A stretch of DNA of 64,000 bases from UBA10329 sp964457245 (GTDB lineage: Bacteria; Bacteroidota; Bacteroidia; UBA10329). The stretch lies in NCBI GenBank assembly GCA_964457245.1, contig CAYWET010000014.1, positions 21,925 to 85,924 of the forward strand, given 5' to 3'. The translations under genes and the position numbers were made by a program. The notes under the pieces were generated by a model, which saw only the letters and a list, made by a program, of their open reading frames with translations, made no database searches and was not told the origin of the DNA. Numbering within the stretch: the stretch's first letter is position 1; every line of letters begins with the position of its first letter. Of the stretch, positions 24,885 to 34,660 are shown one piece after another.

Positions 24885-26288
24885 TTTGCTCACTTTCTTT
24901 ACAAATAACTGAGCCGTTTCATACTTGGTCACTTGAACAGTTTCTCCTTTGTCGATATAGCCCGTTAGAGCTGTGGCGTCATAAATTTCATCTTCGATTA
25001 TAACCTTACCAGAAGGACGAAGAATTGTTTGCGCAAAACCTTCCTTGCCAACCAGAGAATGTTCGTTGGAGTCAACACCAATGTATCCTTCTTCTTTGTT
25101 CTGAACAGACGCAAGAACAAGCGAGCTTAACGCAGTAGTAGTGAGTAGTTTTTTTGCCAAGTAAAGTGAACCAAAGAATCCAAGAATTGACGAGAGAATG
25201 ACAGTGAAGAATGCCGTCATAATCTCCTGCGGCATGGTGAATTCAAAGTTGAACCCAACATTACCAACTAGGCTCAAAATAAGTGAGGAGACAATAAATG
25301 TGGCTCCTGAAATGCCAGCTACTCCAAATCCGGGTAGCACAAAGATTTCAACCGCTAAGAGTACAATTCCCACCAAGAAAAGGATTACCTCCCAGTTTTC
25401 CGCCAACCCTTCTAAATACAAGGGTGTGAAATAGAGTAGTGCGGCAATAATTGCGGCCGCCAATGGAAATCCAACACCTGGACTTTGCAATTCGAAATAA
25501 ATGCCTCCAATAATGATCATGATGAGGATACCACTCACGGCAGGATTTACCATCCACCCAATGAAGGTTTCCAAGCCTGTCACTTCGTAGGTCTTCATCT
25601 CATATTTGGGAAAGCCGTTTGCTTCTAGCAGTGCTTTTACCGATTCGTACATCCCTTCGCAAAAACCGTGTTCCATGGCCTCGATAGCTGTAAACGTGAG
25701 GACTTTCCCAGAATCGGAAACGCCCGCCACTTTGATGGATTCATCTACCATAGCCTGAGCAATATCTGGGTTCCGCCCTTTGGCTTCAGCCGTTGAACGC
25801 ATGGTGCTGCGCATATAGCTCTGGTACTTGTCGGGCATAGCCTCACCAGTCTGATTCACCACCGTTGCAGCTCCGATGTTGGCACCTTTTCGCATGTAAA
25901 TACTATCGCAAGCAATGGAAATAAGCGCACCCGCTGAGGCTGCATTATTATCTATGAAAACCCAAACTGGAATCTTGCTATTCAGAATCTTGGTGCGCAT
26001 GCTATCTGCATGAATAACCATGCCGCCATAGGTGTTCATATGAAGTAGAATGAGGTCGGCATTCCAATCTTCAGCCTCTTCAAATGCCTGTTGCATCTTT
26101 CGCCAAATAGGCGGACCAATTTCCTCCTTTACATCAAACTTGTAAACACGCTTTTTTGTAGTTGACTGAAATGCGGAATCAATCTTCCCGATCAGCCTGT
26201 CGACAGAATTTTCGGTACTGTCTTCAAAGCCGAATGAAAAATGAAAAATGAAAAATGATAAAAGGAGAGTTAAGGCCGCTCGCATCAT
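24882..26288 (-). CDS. NfeD-family membrane serine protease, ClpP class (468 aa)
   Basis: A full-length NfeD/1510-type protein: signal or anchor helix (1-20), ClpP-like serine protease domain (~45-235), a cluster of 4-5 membrane helices (~240-385) and a C-terminal OB-fold NfeD domain (~400-468; GKEGFAQTILRPSGKVIIED). The nucleophile is Ser118 in DNNAASAGALIS; RKGANIGAATVV supplies the basic residue region of the Ser-Lys dyad. Members cleave membrane proteins such as stomatin partners; no stomatin gene follows here. The start (first of two ATGs) overlaps the inositol monophosphatase stop by 4 bases. Confidence 0.9.
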   Translation of the reverse strand: MMRAALTLLLSFFIFHFSFGFEDSTENSVDRLIGKIDSAFQSTTKKRVYKFDVKEEIGPPIWRKMQQAFEEAEDWNADLILLHMNTYGGMVIHADSMRTKILNSKIPVWVFIDNNAASAGALISIACDSIYMRKGANIGAATVVNQTGEAMPDKYQSYMRSTMRSTAEAKGRNPDIAQAMVDESIKVAGVSDSGKVLTFTAIEAMEHGFCEGMYESVKALLEANGFPKYEMKTYEVTGLETFIGWMVNPAVSGILIMIIIGGIYFELQSPGVGFPLAAAIIAALLYFTPLYLEGLAENWEVILFLVGIVLLAVEIFVLPGFGVAGISGATFIVSSLILSLVGNVGFNFEFTMPQEIMTAFFTVILSSILGFFGSLYLAKKLLTTTALSSLVLASVQNKEEGYIGVDSNEHSLVGKEGFAQTILRPSGKVIIEDEIYDATALTGYIDKGETVQVTKYETAQLFVKKVSK

Positions 26289-27091
26289 TTCATAAAGCTA
26301 CGCAGAAGCTCAGAAAACTCGGTATAGATGTTTGCGTTTGTGGCAATGATCTCTTTTGTAAAAATGGCATCATCTCCACCAGAAAAGTCAGTTACAATTC
26401 CACCAGCTTCCCGAACCAAAAGAATGCCAGCTGCCACGTCCCATGGGCTGAGGCTGTATTCGTAGAAACCGTCAAATCTACCTGCAGCTACGTACGCTAG
26501 ATCGGTGGCTGCAGAACCGGGCCTGCGGATACCATGAGAGTGCTGCATCAAGTGTTTGAAAAGGGCCAGATACTGATCCAACAAATGGTAATCATAATAC
26601 GGGAACCCGGTTCCTAGCAACGAGTCTTTTATGGTTGGAGCTTCTGAAACCCGAATCGGTTTTCCATTTAGAAAAGCCCCTCCGTTTTTCCAGCTGGAGA
26701 ACATCTCATCTTGATTAACCTCGTAGATCACACCAATGATCGGATTCTCATCGTAAACCAATGCAATGCTAACGGCATACAAAGGCATTCCATGAATGTA
26801 ATTTGTCGTGCCATCTAGCGGGTCAATTATCCATTTTAAGGGATTTTCATCCTGTTGCTCCGTTCCTTCTTCAGCAATAAACCCCGCAATCGGAAGAATG
26901 CTTTTGAGATCGTTTATAATGAGCTTTTCAGCACCTTTATCTACGTAGGAGACAAAGTCGTTGTGGCCTTTTACTTCAACTTTTTGGGTTGAGAATTTTT
27001 CTCGTTCGGATAAAATGAACTTTCCAGCTTTAAGTGCTGTGTCTTCTACCTTCTTGGTAAGTGTTTCAAGTTCGTGAGGATTGAATTCCAT
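26285..27091 (-). CDS. Inositol monophosphatase family protein (268 aa)
   Basis: A metal-dependent sugar or inositol phosphatase. The IMPase metal sites are all visible: FIAEEGTEQ, WIIDPLDGTTNYIHG and YSLSPWDVAAG, with an AGG segment near the end. Substrate cannot be set from sequence (inositol-1-phosphate, or other phosphates in SuhB-like proteins). I place the start at 27091, where the ATG overlaps the lgt stop (TGATG); an in-frame ATG at 27106 would overlap lgt more. It ends overlapping the nfeD-like gene by 4 bases. Confidence 0.9.
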   Translation of the reverse strand: MEFNPHELETLTKKVEDTALKAGKFILSEREKFSTQKVEVKGHNDFVSYVDKGAEKLIINDLKSILPIAGFIAEEGTEQQDENPLKWIIDPLDGTTNYIHGMPLYAVSIALVYDENPIIGVIYEVNQDEMFSSWKNGGAFLNGKPIRVSEAPTIKDSLLGTGFPYYDYHLLDQYLALFKHLMQHSHGIRRPGSAATDLAYVAAGRFDGFYEYSLSPWDVAAGILLVREAGGIVTDFSGGDDAIFTKEIIATNANIYTEFSELLRSFMK

Positions 27092-28248
27092 CAGTACTGT
27101 GCCCATTTATGCCCCACTTTGGGCATTATGAATAAAAACACAATTCCGATTACGATCATGACTGTAGAGATGATTTCTGCCTGAGTAACACCTCCAAAAA
27201 TCGGATATTCATTATTGATTCTGATCTGCTCAATGGCCAATCTTTCGATACCTGCAAGAATCAGATACCAAGCGGCCACCATTCCTGGGGTTGTCCATCT
27301 TGTCCGCATGAACCAGAAGAAGCCGAATATGAGCAAGGCCATTGTGGTTTCATATATCGGGGTTGGCCAAGCATATCCTGTTAGGCTTACATAACCCATC
27401 TGCGCGAAATCGGTTTTCAGGTCTATGCCTAAGACATTATTCGGGTAATTGTAGGCCCAAGCCCAATCTGGTAGCCAGCTCAACCAATCTGGTTTTGGAG
27501 CATCATTTGGAACTCCCCAATCACCGTCACCGGCAATTTGGCATCCCATTCGGCCAATACCATATGCAAGCATCAATCCAGGTAATGCTGAATCAGCTAA
27601 GTGAAGCATTTTTATGTTGTTCTTGCGAGCGAACCACAAAATGGCTGCCGTGGCACATATCAATCCACCTAAGAATGACAATCCGCTGAATGATATTAAA
27701 GCACCAACCGGGTCGGCCATAAGCTCATCAAGGTTTTCCAGGTTGTGGAAGATCTTGGCACCACCAATTCCAAAAACAGCCGCTAAGATGGTAATCGTTC
27801 CAACTTGTTGATAAGGGTGAACTAACACCTCAACTTCCTTGGGTTCATGGTTCAGCTTTCGATCCTCCCAAATGCGTATCCCAACAGAAATGGCGGCTAC
27901 AATCACACCACCTAATAGATTACCTTCTGTAGATAAAATAAATGCCTGCGGGTTCAATACTACAGTGTCAAAATCTAAAACAATGGCCAAAAATTTATAG
28001 CCAAGAAGAAAGCCAATAATACCTGAGGTTATTTTTTGCAAGAGCGTTGACTTGCCTCCAACCGTTATTTTTTTTCTTACCGCTTGCAATAACCCTTGTT
28101 TTTCCTTGCGTTTCAGTTCAGATTTGAGGTCTTGACTGGCCGCTAAGAATGCTAGAGCTACCATAAGTCCGAAACTTTGCACCAACCTAAATGGCGGAAT
28201 GGATATTCCCGTTAGATCGAGTATCAGGTCATAAAGAGTAGGGTACAT
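27091..28248 (-). CDS. lgt: Prolipoprotein diacylglyceryl transferase
   Basis: Lgt attaches diacylglycerol from phosphatidylglycerol to the lipobox Cys of prelipoproteins in the inner membrane. The multi-helix protein carries the Lgt signature LAYGIGRMGCQIAGDGDWG and the PTPIYETTMALLIFGFFW segment. At 385 aa it is longer than E. coli Lgt (~290) because of extra loops between helices (near 40-60 and 125-150), common in Bacteroidota as far as I know. First gene of an lgt-IMPase-nfeD overlapping operon, with a -7-like box upstream. Many lipoproteins in this window would be its substrates. Confidence 0.93.
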   Translation of the reverse strand: MYPTLYDLILDLTGISIPPFRLVQSFGLMVALAFLAASQDLKSELKRKEKQGLLQAVRKKITVGGKSTLLQKITSGIIGFLLGYKFLAIVLDFDTVVLNPQAFILSTEGNLLGGVIVAAISVGIRIWEDRKLNHEPKEVEVLVHPYQQVGTITILAAVFGIGGAKIFHNLENLDELMADPVGALISFSGLSFLGGLICATAAILWFARKNNIKMLHLADSALPGLMLAYGIGRMGCQIAGDGDWGVPNDAPKPDWLSWLPDWAWAYNYPNNVLGIDLKTDFAQMGYVSLTGYAWPTPIYETTMALLIFGFFWFMRTRWTTPGMVAAWYLILAGIERLAIEQIRINNEYPIFGGVTQAEIISTVMIVIGIVFLFIMPKVGHKWAQY

Positions 28249-28271
28249 GCGGTACTTTCTTTTTGAAGCGG

Positions 28272-28279
28272 CAAAGATG
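28272..28279 (-). promoter_or_regulatory. -7-like box of the lgt operon
   Basis: Minus-strand CATCTTTG (one mismatch to TAnnTTTG), followed by CCGC as at recF. It lies 23 bases before the lgt ATG. Confidence 0.45.
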
Positions 28280-28370
28280 CACTTATTGCCGGGAGTGGGT
28301 GGCTCACTTCAGATTACTATTGAGTTACAGATTGCTTTGTTGAAGAGTTCGCTGAATTGAGAACTTCCGA

Positions 28371-29066
28371 TCAGGACCTTACCATCTCCTCAAACGTTCG
28401 CCAGAGTGGTTCTTTTGGAACGCGAGCAACAAATGTCATCTGTTTTTTCTGAACAGGATGTTCGATTTGTAGTTTTCTGGCGTGAAGATGTATTCCACCG
28501 TCATTGTTCGAACGCGGTGCGCCATATTTCAGGTCACCTTTAATAGCACATCCGATTTTTGACAATTGAACCCGTATTTGATGGTGTCGACCCGTTTTTG
28601 GATTGACTTCTAGTAGAGTGAAGCGGTCGCTGGCAGCAAGGGTTTTGTAGGTCAACTCACAGTACTTGGTGTACTTAGCCTCATTTTCAAAAGCCTTACT
28701 CTTATTCTTCTCTTGATTTTTTCTGAGCCAATGACACAGTCGGTCATTCTCAACTGGTGGCCGTTTAGTGACAACCGCCCAATATGTCTTTTTAACATGC
28801 CTTTCAGAAAAAGCTTTGTTCAGTCGTTGCAACGCCTTTGTGGTGCGGGCAAAAAGGACAACACCACTAACCGGGCGGTCAATTCTGTGCACAACACCAA
28901 GAAATACATCACCTGGTTTATTGTATTGAACCTTGATGTAATCTTTCACAAGGTCAGCCAGACATTCATCACCTGTTCGGTCTCCTTGCACAAGAAGACC
29001 AGCAGGTTTATTTACCACAATAATGTGGTTGTCCTCGTAAAGAACTTGGATTGTCTCCTTAGCCAT
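28371..29066 (-). CDS. RluA-family pseudouridine synthase (231 aa)
   Basis: It converts specific uridines in rRNA or tRNA to pseudouridine. The catalytic motif HRIDRPVSG places the nucleophile at Asp63. KPAGLLVQGD, TKALQRLNKAF and the NPKTGRHHQIRVQL motif complete the RluA core. There is no N-terminal S4 domain, and the length fits single-domain RluA or RluC/TruC-like enzymes, so the exact target site is unclear. It lies 9 bases after panB on the same strand. Confidence 0.93.
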   Translation of the reverse strand: MAKETIQVLYEDNHIIVVNKPAGLLVQGDRTGDECLADLVKDYIKVQYNKPGDVFLGVVHRIDRPVSGVVLFARTTKALQRLNKAFSERHVKKTYWAVVTKRPPVENDRLCHWLRKNQEKNKSKAFENEAKYTKYCELTYKTLAASDRFTLLEVNPKTGRHHQIRVQLSKIGCAIKGDLKYGAPRSNNDGGIHLHARKLQIEHPVQKKQMTFVARVPKEPLWRTFEEMVRS

Positions 29067-29075
29067 AGAGTGGAA

Positions 29076-29891
29076 TCAGTATTGTTCTGATTCGTTCGGG
29101 AAATCCTGACCCCGAACATCCGAGACATACGATTTGACAGCCATGTTCATGTCTTCGGCCAGATTCAGATAACGTCTCAAGAAACGAGGACTGAACTCCT
29201 GATTCATCCCCAACATATCGTGCGTTACAAGGACCTGACCATCAACGCCATTTCCAGCACCAATTCCAATAATCGGAATTTGAACTTCTGACGCGACTTG
29301 AGCAGCCAACTTGGCAGGAACTTTTTCAAGAACAATAGCAAAGCATCCAGTTTCCTCCAGCAGTTTTGCGTCTTCGATCAGGCGTTGTGCTTCTTCCTCC
29401 TCTTTTGCACGGACAGTGTAAGTACCAAATTTGTAAATACTTTGTGGAGTCAGACCTAAATGGCCCATAACCGGGATTCCTGCCGAAAGAATTCGAGTAA
29501 TTGACTCAACAATTTCGCGGCCACCTTCCATCTTAATGGAATGACCTCCGGATTCTTTCATGATACGGATGGCAGAGGTGAGCGCCTCGCGAGAGTTTCC
29601 TTGATAAGAACCAAAAGGCATATCTACCACAACCAAACATCTTTCAACGGCTCTTACAACTCCAGCAGCATGATAGATCATTTCGTTGAGTGTAATTGGA
29701 AGGGTTGTCTCATGACCAGCCATAACGTTCGAAGCAGAATCGCCAACAAGCAGAATATCAATTCCGGCCTGGTCTAGGATTCTGGCCATGGTATAATCGT
29801 AAGCGGTGAGCATGGCAATTTTCTCGCCATTTCGCTTCATTTCCTGAAGCACGTGGGTGGTAATTTTCTTTACCGATTTATGTACAGACAT
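29076..29891 (-). CDS. panB: 3-methyl-2-oxobutanoate hydroxymethyltransferase
   Basis: First committed step of pantothenate/CoA synthesis, adding a hydroxymethyl group from methylene-THF to 2-ketoisovalerate. The TIM-barrel motifs are present: MLTAYDYTMARILDQAGID, LVGDSASNVMAGHETTLP with metal-binding Asp51, VVVDMPFGSYQ, IKMEGG, GHLGLTPQS and IGIGAGNGVDGQVLVTHDMLG. Length (271 aa) is normal. Its start shares one base with the upstream stop (TGATG). Confidence 0.97.
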   Translation of the reverse strand: MSVHKSVKKITTHVLQEMKRNGEKIAMLTAYDYTMARILDQAGIDILLVGDSASNVMAGHETTLPITLNEMIYHAAGVVRAVERCLVVVDMPFGSYQGNSREALTSAIRIMKESGGHSIKMEGGREIVESITRILSAGIPVMGHLGLTPQSIYKFGTYTVRAKEEEEAQRLIEDAKLLEETGCFAIVLEKVPAKLAAQVASEVQIPIIGIGAGNGVDGQVLVTHDMLGMNQEFSPRFLRRYLNLAEDMNMAVKSYVSDVRGQDFPNESEQY

Positions 29892-31306
29892 CAGTCTTGT
29901 TTTTTCTGCGCCTTGCGCACTTTTACCGGCAAAGGTCGTGCTTCTGTTTGTTCTTCCGAAACTTCCTGAGCAGAAATAGGAGAGGAGGCTTCTGTGTCAG
30001 GTTCATTATCAAATTCTTCCAACGCTTCCTCAATCAGCTGTTCTGCGTCAGATTTGGAAATATTTCCTGAATCAATTGCCACAGGGTTTTCAGCATTTTT
30101 TTCTTCCCAGGCCGCTTGTTCTGCATTCAGACGCTTGTCTTCCAATTCCTGTTCAATCTCCTTTTTGGTTTCGACAGCTTCTTTACGCTCACGTTCTACT
30201 TTTTCTTTTTCAGCCTTTTTTATGGCTTTGTCCAAAAGTGCCAGTTTAAGCTTGCTGTATTTCTGATGCGTGTATTTCAGCGAATCCTTGTAAACCTGAA
30301 CCTGAGATTCCAGTTTTTGGTTCTTAATGATCTCCGTTTTGAGATTTTCTGCCAACGTTAGAAATACGTCTTCATCTACTTCAACCAAAACTTGGTTCTT
30401 GAATTCTTGGAGCTGCCTATTTCTTACTGCGAAACGTTCATTTTCCTGCCTCAACTGTCCCATTTCTTCCTCTAGAACAGAAACCGCCTTCTGCCGTTCC
30501 ATCTGACATTCTTTCAGAGACCGTTTTTGCTGCTCTAATTCATACCGCACCTTTGCCAACTGTTCAGTTGCTGACCGATCTTGCTCCTCAGCCTGAATCT
30601 CTTCCTCGGCAGTTTGCTTTCCAGATTCTGTAGTATAGACATAGAAGTAATCAGACTTTGCTTTTGTGTCAGGCCCAATAAGGAATCCCATGTTGCCTGG
30701 TTCATATTCCGTCACATCAAAAGATTGAAGGAACTTTTCATTTACGTAGATATCCACTTGTGGCAATTGTACACGAATGTCTATGGTGTTATAATCGTTT
30801 TTACCAGCCAATGCTCCGCTCTTGACCCAACCTTTGTCTTCGTTTGTTCCTGAAAGAAACTTGTAGTAAGAACCTACAAGCTGTTTGATTCTGTACTGCT
30901 TGAATTTATTGAACTCGAACACTACTGCTCCTTTACCATCTTTTTGAACTAGGAAAATGATACCAGCCGTCTGGGTTTCGTCATTAGCTGGACCCAGTTT
31001 TAGAGTAGTAAGAATGTTGAACTCAGAGAGATTGTTCTTCCAATCAGTAATGATGGCATAAGCCGCAGACTTGTTTCTGCGATGCATGAAATACTCATCC
31101 TTATCTGGCACATAGAGATTCTCCATGGTTGTGAGGTATGGCCAAAAATCGTTCTTCTCTGAGAACTCTTCTCTTAACTCAACTACGTTGTATTCTAGAG
31201 ATATAGGATTCTGTGCCTGAACAACTGAGCACGTAAGTAGGCCAACAATGGTTAGAGATGTAATAATACGGTCAATTTCGGGTTTATCTAATCGGAGATT
31301 TCTCAT
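29891..31306 (-). CDS. Secreted coiled-coil protein with N-terminal beta domain (471 aa)
   Basis: The N-terminus looks like a signal sequence (hydrophobic ~12-30, ending VVQAQ), though with a long basic lead. Residues ~35-225 form a beta-rich domain resembling concanavalin-like 3-keto-disaccharide hydrolase folds (FSILTTL-like strands, IDIRVQLPQVDIYVNEK, GNMGFLIGPDTKAKSDYFYV). Residues ~230-410 are a long charged coiled coil, and the tail is acidic then basic (ending KVRKAQKKQD). Function unknown; a structural or binding role in the envelope is plausible. It overlaps panB by one base, and the pairing with a vitamin gene is probably accidental. Confidence 0.75.
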   Translation of the reverse strand: MRNLRLDKPEIDRIITSLTIVGLLTCSVVQAQNPISLEYNVVELREEFSEKNDFWPYLTTMENLYVPDKDEYFMHRRNKSAAYAIITDWKNNLSEFNILTTLKLGPANDETQTAGIIFLVQKDGKGAVVFEFNKFKQYRIKQLVGSYYKFLSGTNEDKGWVKSGALAGKNDYNTIDIRVQLPQVDIYVNEKFLQSFDVTEYEPGNMGFLIGPDTKAKSDYFYVYTTESGKQTAEEEIQAEEQDRSATEQLAKVRYELEQQKRSLKECQMERQKAVSVLEEEMGQLRQENERFAVRNRQLQEFKNQVLVEVDEDVFLTLAENLKTEIIKNQKLESQVQVYKDSLKYTHQKYSKLKLALLDKAIKKAEKEKVERERKEAVETKKEIEQELEDKRLNAEQAAWEEKNAENPVAIDSGNISKSDAEQLIEEALEEFDNEPDTEASSPISAQEVSEEQTEARPLPVKVRKAQKKQD

Positions 31307-31324
31307 GACTTCTCGTTGGGGTGT

Positions 31325-31332
31325 TATCTTTG
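31325..31332 (+). promoter_or_regulatory. -7 box of the lipoprotein gene at 31342
   Basis: TATCTTTG, an exact TAnnTTTG match followed by CACGC, 9 bases before the ATG at 31342. It falls within the 35 bases between two divergent starts and argues against the upstream GTG start at 31321. Confidence 0.6.
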
Positions 31333-31341
31333 CACGCTCAT

Positions 31342-32541
31342 ATGGTAAAGAGTATGGTACGTTATGCTATCGGGTTAGTTGCACTGCTAACCGTTTTTTC
31401 TTCTTGTGACCCCAAGGTGAACCTTACGGGGCAGTATATTGAGAAGCCGCTTATCTACGGATTGATTAATCCTAAGGAGTCTGTTCAATTGTTCAGAATC
31501 CAAAAAGCATTTCTTGGGGAGGAATCTGCCTTTGTTATGGCACAAAATGCTGACTCTTCTTACTTCAAATACGAAGACCTATTTGTTGAATTGGTAGAGT
31601 ACAATTCTGATGGCAACGAGGCGAACCGCTGGGCACTGGATACGGTTTTGATTAACAACAAGGAAACAGGTGACCCAGACGATGATGAGATTGATTTTTT
31701 TGGCCCAGCACAGCGTTTATATAGTACCGCTCAGGGTAAAATTAAGGAATCAACCAATTCTAATACGGTGGTCATCAACGCAGCTCATGAATACGAGATA
31801 ACTCTTAAAAAGCGACCTTCTCATATTGCAATTGACGGTATGACAATTACAAACATGGATACGATTACCCCTATCGCTGATGCGAAGGTCAGTATGGTCG
31901 ATGTTTCTGCTTTTAAGTTTACGAGCCCAAACGCTCAAAGTGCGCAAGTGGTGGCACCAAAAATGACATTGATCACTACAACAGGAGAGCGTATTTCCTA
32001 TGCAATAAAGTTCAGTTCGGCCAGAAATGTTGCATTGTATGAGGTGTGGTTGCGGTTTCACTATCGTGAAGTGAGAAATAATGTTGAAACTCCCATGTCT
32101 TTTCAATGGAGGGCCAGAACAGTGGAGGCTGATCCCAATGATTTTGGAGAGATACAAGTTCCCCCAATTTCGGCTGAGGAGATTTACAGTCGAATAGGAA
32201 CTGAGGTTCCAATAGAATCAGGGGTTGTTCGAAAAATCGGAAAGGCAGATGGTGGTCAAGGCGACCCAATTCCCAACGATGGTCATACTCAGGACTTTGA
32301 CATTTTTGTTCGGATGGCAGGTGATAATTTTTTTAAGTACATAGACATCAACGACCCCGTATCTTCCGGTGTGGTTCAGGAACGCCCAGTTTACACTAAC
32401 ATTAACAATGGGTTAGGTGTGTTCTCCAGTCGTACCCAGGTAGATTTTCTGAATAGAATTTACCTAAGCACCGAGTCTTATGATGAATTGGTTGGTGGAG
32501 AATACACATCCGACCGTGGTTTCGTTGTGGATCCAGACTAG
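31342..32541 (+). CDS. Predicted lipoprotein, DUF4249-like (399 aa)
   Basis: A lipoprotein signal (hydrophobic RYAIGLVALLTVFSS, then the lipobox Cys) precedes a ~375-residue beta-rich domain. The end, NNGLGVFSSRTQVDF, is reminiscent of DUF4249-type Bacteroidota lipoproteins, which are usually outer-membrane associated; that match is tentative. I chose the ATG at 31342 because an exact -7 box occupies 31325-31332. ATG at 31354 is also possible. Divergent from the coiled-coil protein gene. Function unknown. Confidence 0.7.
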   Translation: MVKSMVRYAIGLVALLTVFSSCDPKVNLTGQYIEKPLIYGLINPKESVQLFRIQKAFLGEESAFVMAQNADSSYFKYEDLFVELVEYNSDGNEANRWALDTVLINNKETGDPDDDEIDFFGPAQRLYSTAQGKIKESTNSNTVVINAAHEYEITLKKRPSHIAIDGMTITNMDTITPIADAKVSMVDVSAFKFTSPNAQSAQVVAPKMTLITTTGERISYAIKFSSARNVALYEVWLRFHYREVRNNVETPMSFQWRARTVEADPNDFGEIQVPPISAEEIYSRIGTEVPIESGVVRKIGKADGGQGDPIPNDGHTQDFDIFVRMAGDNFFKYIDINDPVSSGVVQERPVYTNINNGLGVFSSRTQVDFLNRIYLSTESYDELVGGEYTSDRGFVVDPD

Positions 32542-32696
32542 TTCCGTGTCGTTTTGTCACCATTCTGTCAGGTGTTCCTAGCCTGATTCGTTCCTGACTG
32601 ACATAATTTCCCGAAAAACTGTACGCATTAGCGATGGCATGGTCTATGTCCATTGGCAGCCGACAGTTTTTATTACGAATCAGTAAAACCAACATA

Positions 32697-34607
32697 ATGA
32701 GTAAGATAATCGGAATAGACTTGGGAACTACCAACTCGTGCGTCTCTGTAATGGAGGGGAATGAGCCAGTGGTTATCCCAAACAGCGAAGGGCGAAGAAC
32801 CACGCCTTCTATCGTTGCTTTTGTAGAAGGTGGCGAGCGAAAAGTTGGTGACCCTGCCAAACGTCAGGCTATTACAAACCCAACCAAAACCATCGCTTCG
32901 ATCAAGCGATTCATGGGTTCGAGCTATGACGAAGTGGCAAAGGAGGTTGATCGCGTTCCTTACGATGTAGTGAAAGGAGCCAACAATACTCCACGAGTTA
33001 AGATCGATGATAGAGAATATACTCCGCAAGAGATTTCTGCAATGACGCTTCAGAAAATGAAGAAGACGGCAGAAGATTACTTAGGAACGGAGGTGACAGA
33101 AGCGGTAATTACCGTTCCTGCATACTTCAACGATTCTCAGCGTCAGGCAACTAAAGAAGCTGGCGAAATTGCTGGCCTTAAAGTGAAAAGAATCATCAAC
33201 GAGCCAACAGCAGCGGCCTTGGCTTACGGACTAGACAAGAAGACTGAAGATTCTACCATCGCGGTTTTTGACCTTGGTGGAGGAACATTTGATATCTCAA
33301 TCCTTGAATTGGGAGACGGAGTTTTCGAAGTGAAATCAACCAATGGTGACACGCATCTTGGTGGTGATGACTTCGATGAGGTAATCATCGATTGGTTGGC
33401 AGATGAGTTCAAGAATGATGAAGGAATCGATCTTCGTAAAGATCCGATGGCACTTCAAAGATTGAAGGAAGCTGCAGAGAAGGCAAAGATTGAGCTTTCA
33501 AGTTCAAATTCAACAGAGATCAACTTGCCATACATCATGCCAGTTGATGGCATTCCAAAGCACTTGGTAAGAACATTGAGCCGCTCAAAATTTGAGCAGT
33601 TGGCTGACAAATTGATTCAAGCAACGCTTGAGCCATGTAAGCAGGCTATGAAAGATGCTGGATTGAGCAACTCAGACATCAACGAAGTAATTCTTGTTGG
33701 AGGTTCTACTCGTATTCCAGCAATTCAGAAAATTGTTGAGGATTTCTTCGGAAAAGCGCCTTCTAAAGGTGTGAATCCAGATGAGGTTGTAGCTATCGGT
33801 GCTGCTATACAAGGTGGAGTTTTGACAGGTGAGGTGAAAGACGTTCTTCTTCTTGATGTAACGCCACTTTCTCTTGGAATTGAAACCATGGGTGGAGTAT
33901 TCACGAAGCTTATCGAAGCGAACACCACCATTCCAACCAAGAAGTCTGAGACATTCTCGACTGCTGCAGATAATCAGCCATCGGTTGAGTTGCATGTGTT
34001 GCAAGGTGAGCGACCAATGGCTGCTCACAACAGAACAATTGGTAAGTTCCATTTGAATGACATTCCGCCAGCACCAAGAGGTGTTCCTCAAATTGAAGTA
34101 ACCTTCGATATTGATGCGAACGGAATCATCAATGTCTCTGCGACCGATAAGGCAACTGGAAAGTCACAGAATATCAGAATTGAAGCATCTTCAGGGCTAT
34201 CTGACGAGGAAATCGAAAAGATGAAGCAAGAAGCTGAAGCTAACGCTGATGCAGATGCTAAAGCGAAAGAAGAAGTTGAGAAGGTAAACTCTGCTGATCA
34301 GATGATTTTCCAAACAGAAAAGCAGCTGAAAGAATTCGGAGAGAAACTTCCAGCTGAGAAGAAAGAGCCGATCGAGTCAGCTTTGGCTGATTTGAAGAAA
34401 GCTCACGAAGCGAAAGATCTTGCGGCTATCGATACTTCACTAGAAGCATTGAACACTGCTTGGCAAGCAGCTTCGCAAGAGATGTACCAAGCAACTCAAG
34501 ATGCACAAGGCGGAGCGCAGCCAGGAGCTGATGCAAACGCTGGTGGCGGAGATGACGAGGTCACAGATGTTGACTTTGAAGAAGTAAGTGAGGAAGAAGG
34601 GAAGTAA
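32697..34607 (+). CDS. dnaK: Chaperone protein DnaK (Hsp70)
   Basis: Hsp70 chaperone, 636 aa. The ATPase domain starts IIGIDLGTTNSCV, with FDLGGGTFDIS, VILVGGSTRIPAIQ and the linker DVLLLDVTPLSLGIETMGG. The substrate-binding domain and lid follow, ending in the acidic EVTDVDFEEVSEEEGK tail. The start is the ATG at 32697, since upstream in-frame codons lie in non-coding leader. The 155-base leader contains an imperfect inverted repeat (32566-32603). No dnaJ or grpE is adjacent. A strong terminator follows. Confidence 0.98.
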   Translation: MSKIIGIDLGTTNSCVSVMEGNEPVVIPNSEGRRTTPSIVAFVEGGERKVGDPAKRQAITNPTKTIASIKRFMGSSYDEVAKEVDRVPYDVVKGANNTPRVKIDDREYTPQEISAMTLQKMKKTAEDYLGTEVTEAVITVPAYFNDSQRQATKEAGEIAGLKVKRIINEPTAAALAYGLDKKTEDSTIAVFDLGGGTFDISILELGDGVFEVKSTNGDTHLGGDDFDEVIIDWLADEFKNDEGIDLRKDPMALQRLKEAAEKAKIELSSSNSTEINLPYIMPVDGIPKHLVRTLSRSKFEQLADKLIQATLEPCKQAMKDAGLSNSDINEVILVGGSTRIPAIQKIVEDFFGKAPSKGVNPDEVVAIGAAIQGGVLTGEVKDVLLLDVTPLSLGIETMGGVFTKLIEANTTIPTKKSETFSTAADNQPSVELHVLQGERPMAAHNRTIGKFHLNDIPPAPRGVPQIEVTFDIDANGIINVSATDKATGKSQNIRIEASSGLSDEEIEKMKQEAEANADADAKAKEEVEKVNSADQMIFQTEKQLKEFGEKLPAEKKEPIESALADLKKAHEAKDLAAIDTSLEALNTAWQAASQEMYQATQDAQGGAQPGADANAGGGDDEVTDVDFEEVSEEEGK

Positions 34608-34628
34608 ACCTTCATGGTAGATTGGGTG

Positions 34629-34660
34629 AAGCCGCTTCGAATTTCGGAGCGGCTTTTTTT
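34629..34660 (+). terminator. Rho-independent terminator after dnaK
   Basis: AAGCCGCTTCGAA / TTCGGAGCGGCTT stem followed by seven Ts; it touches the end of the convergent hemW gene. Confidence 0.88.

Noticed and set aside
28280..28289. A CACTTATTGC half-site near lgt, similar to the LytTR half-sites
   Set aside because: No second half-site occurs 21 bases away, so it lacks the paired geometry.
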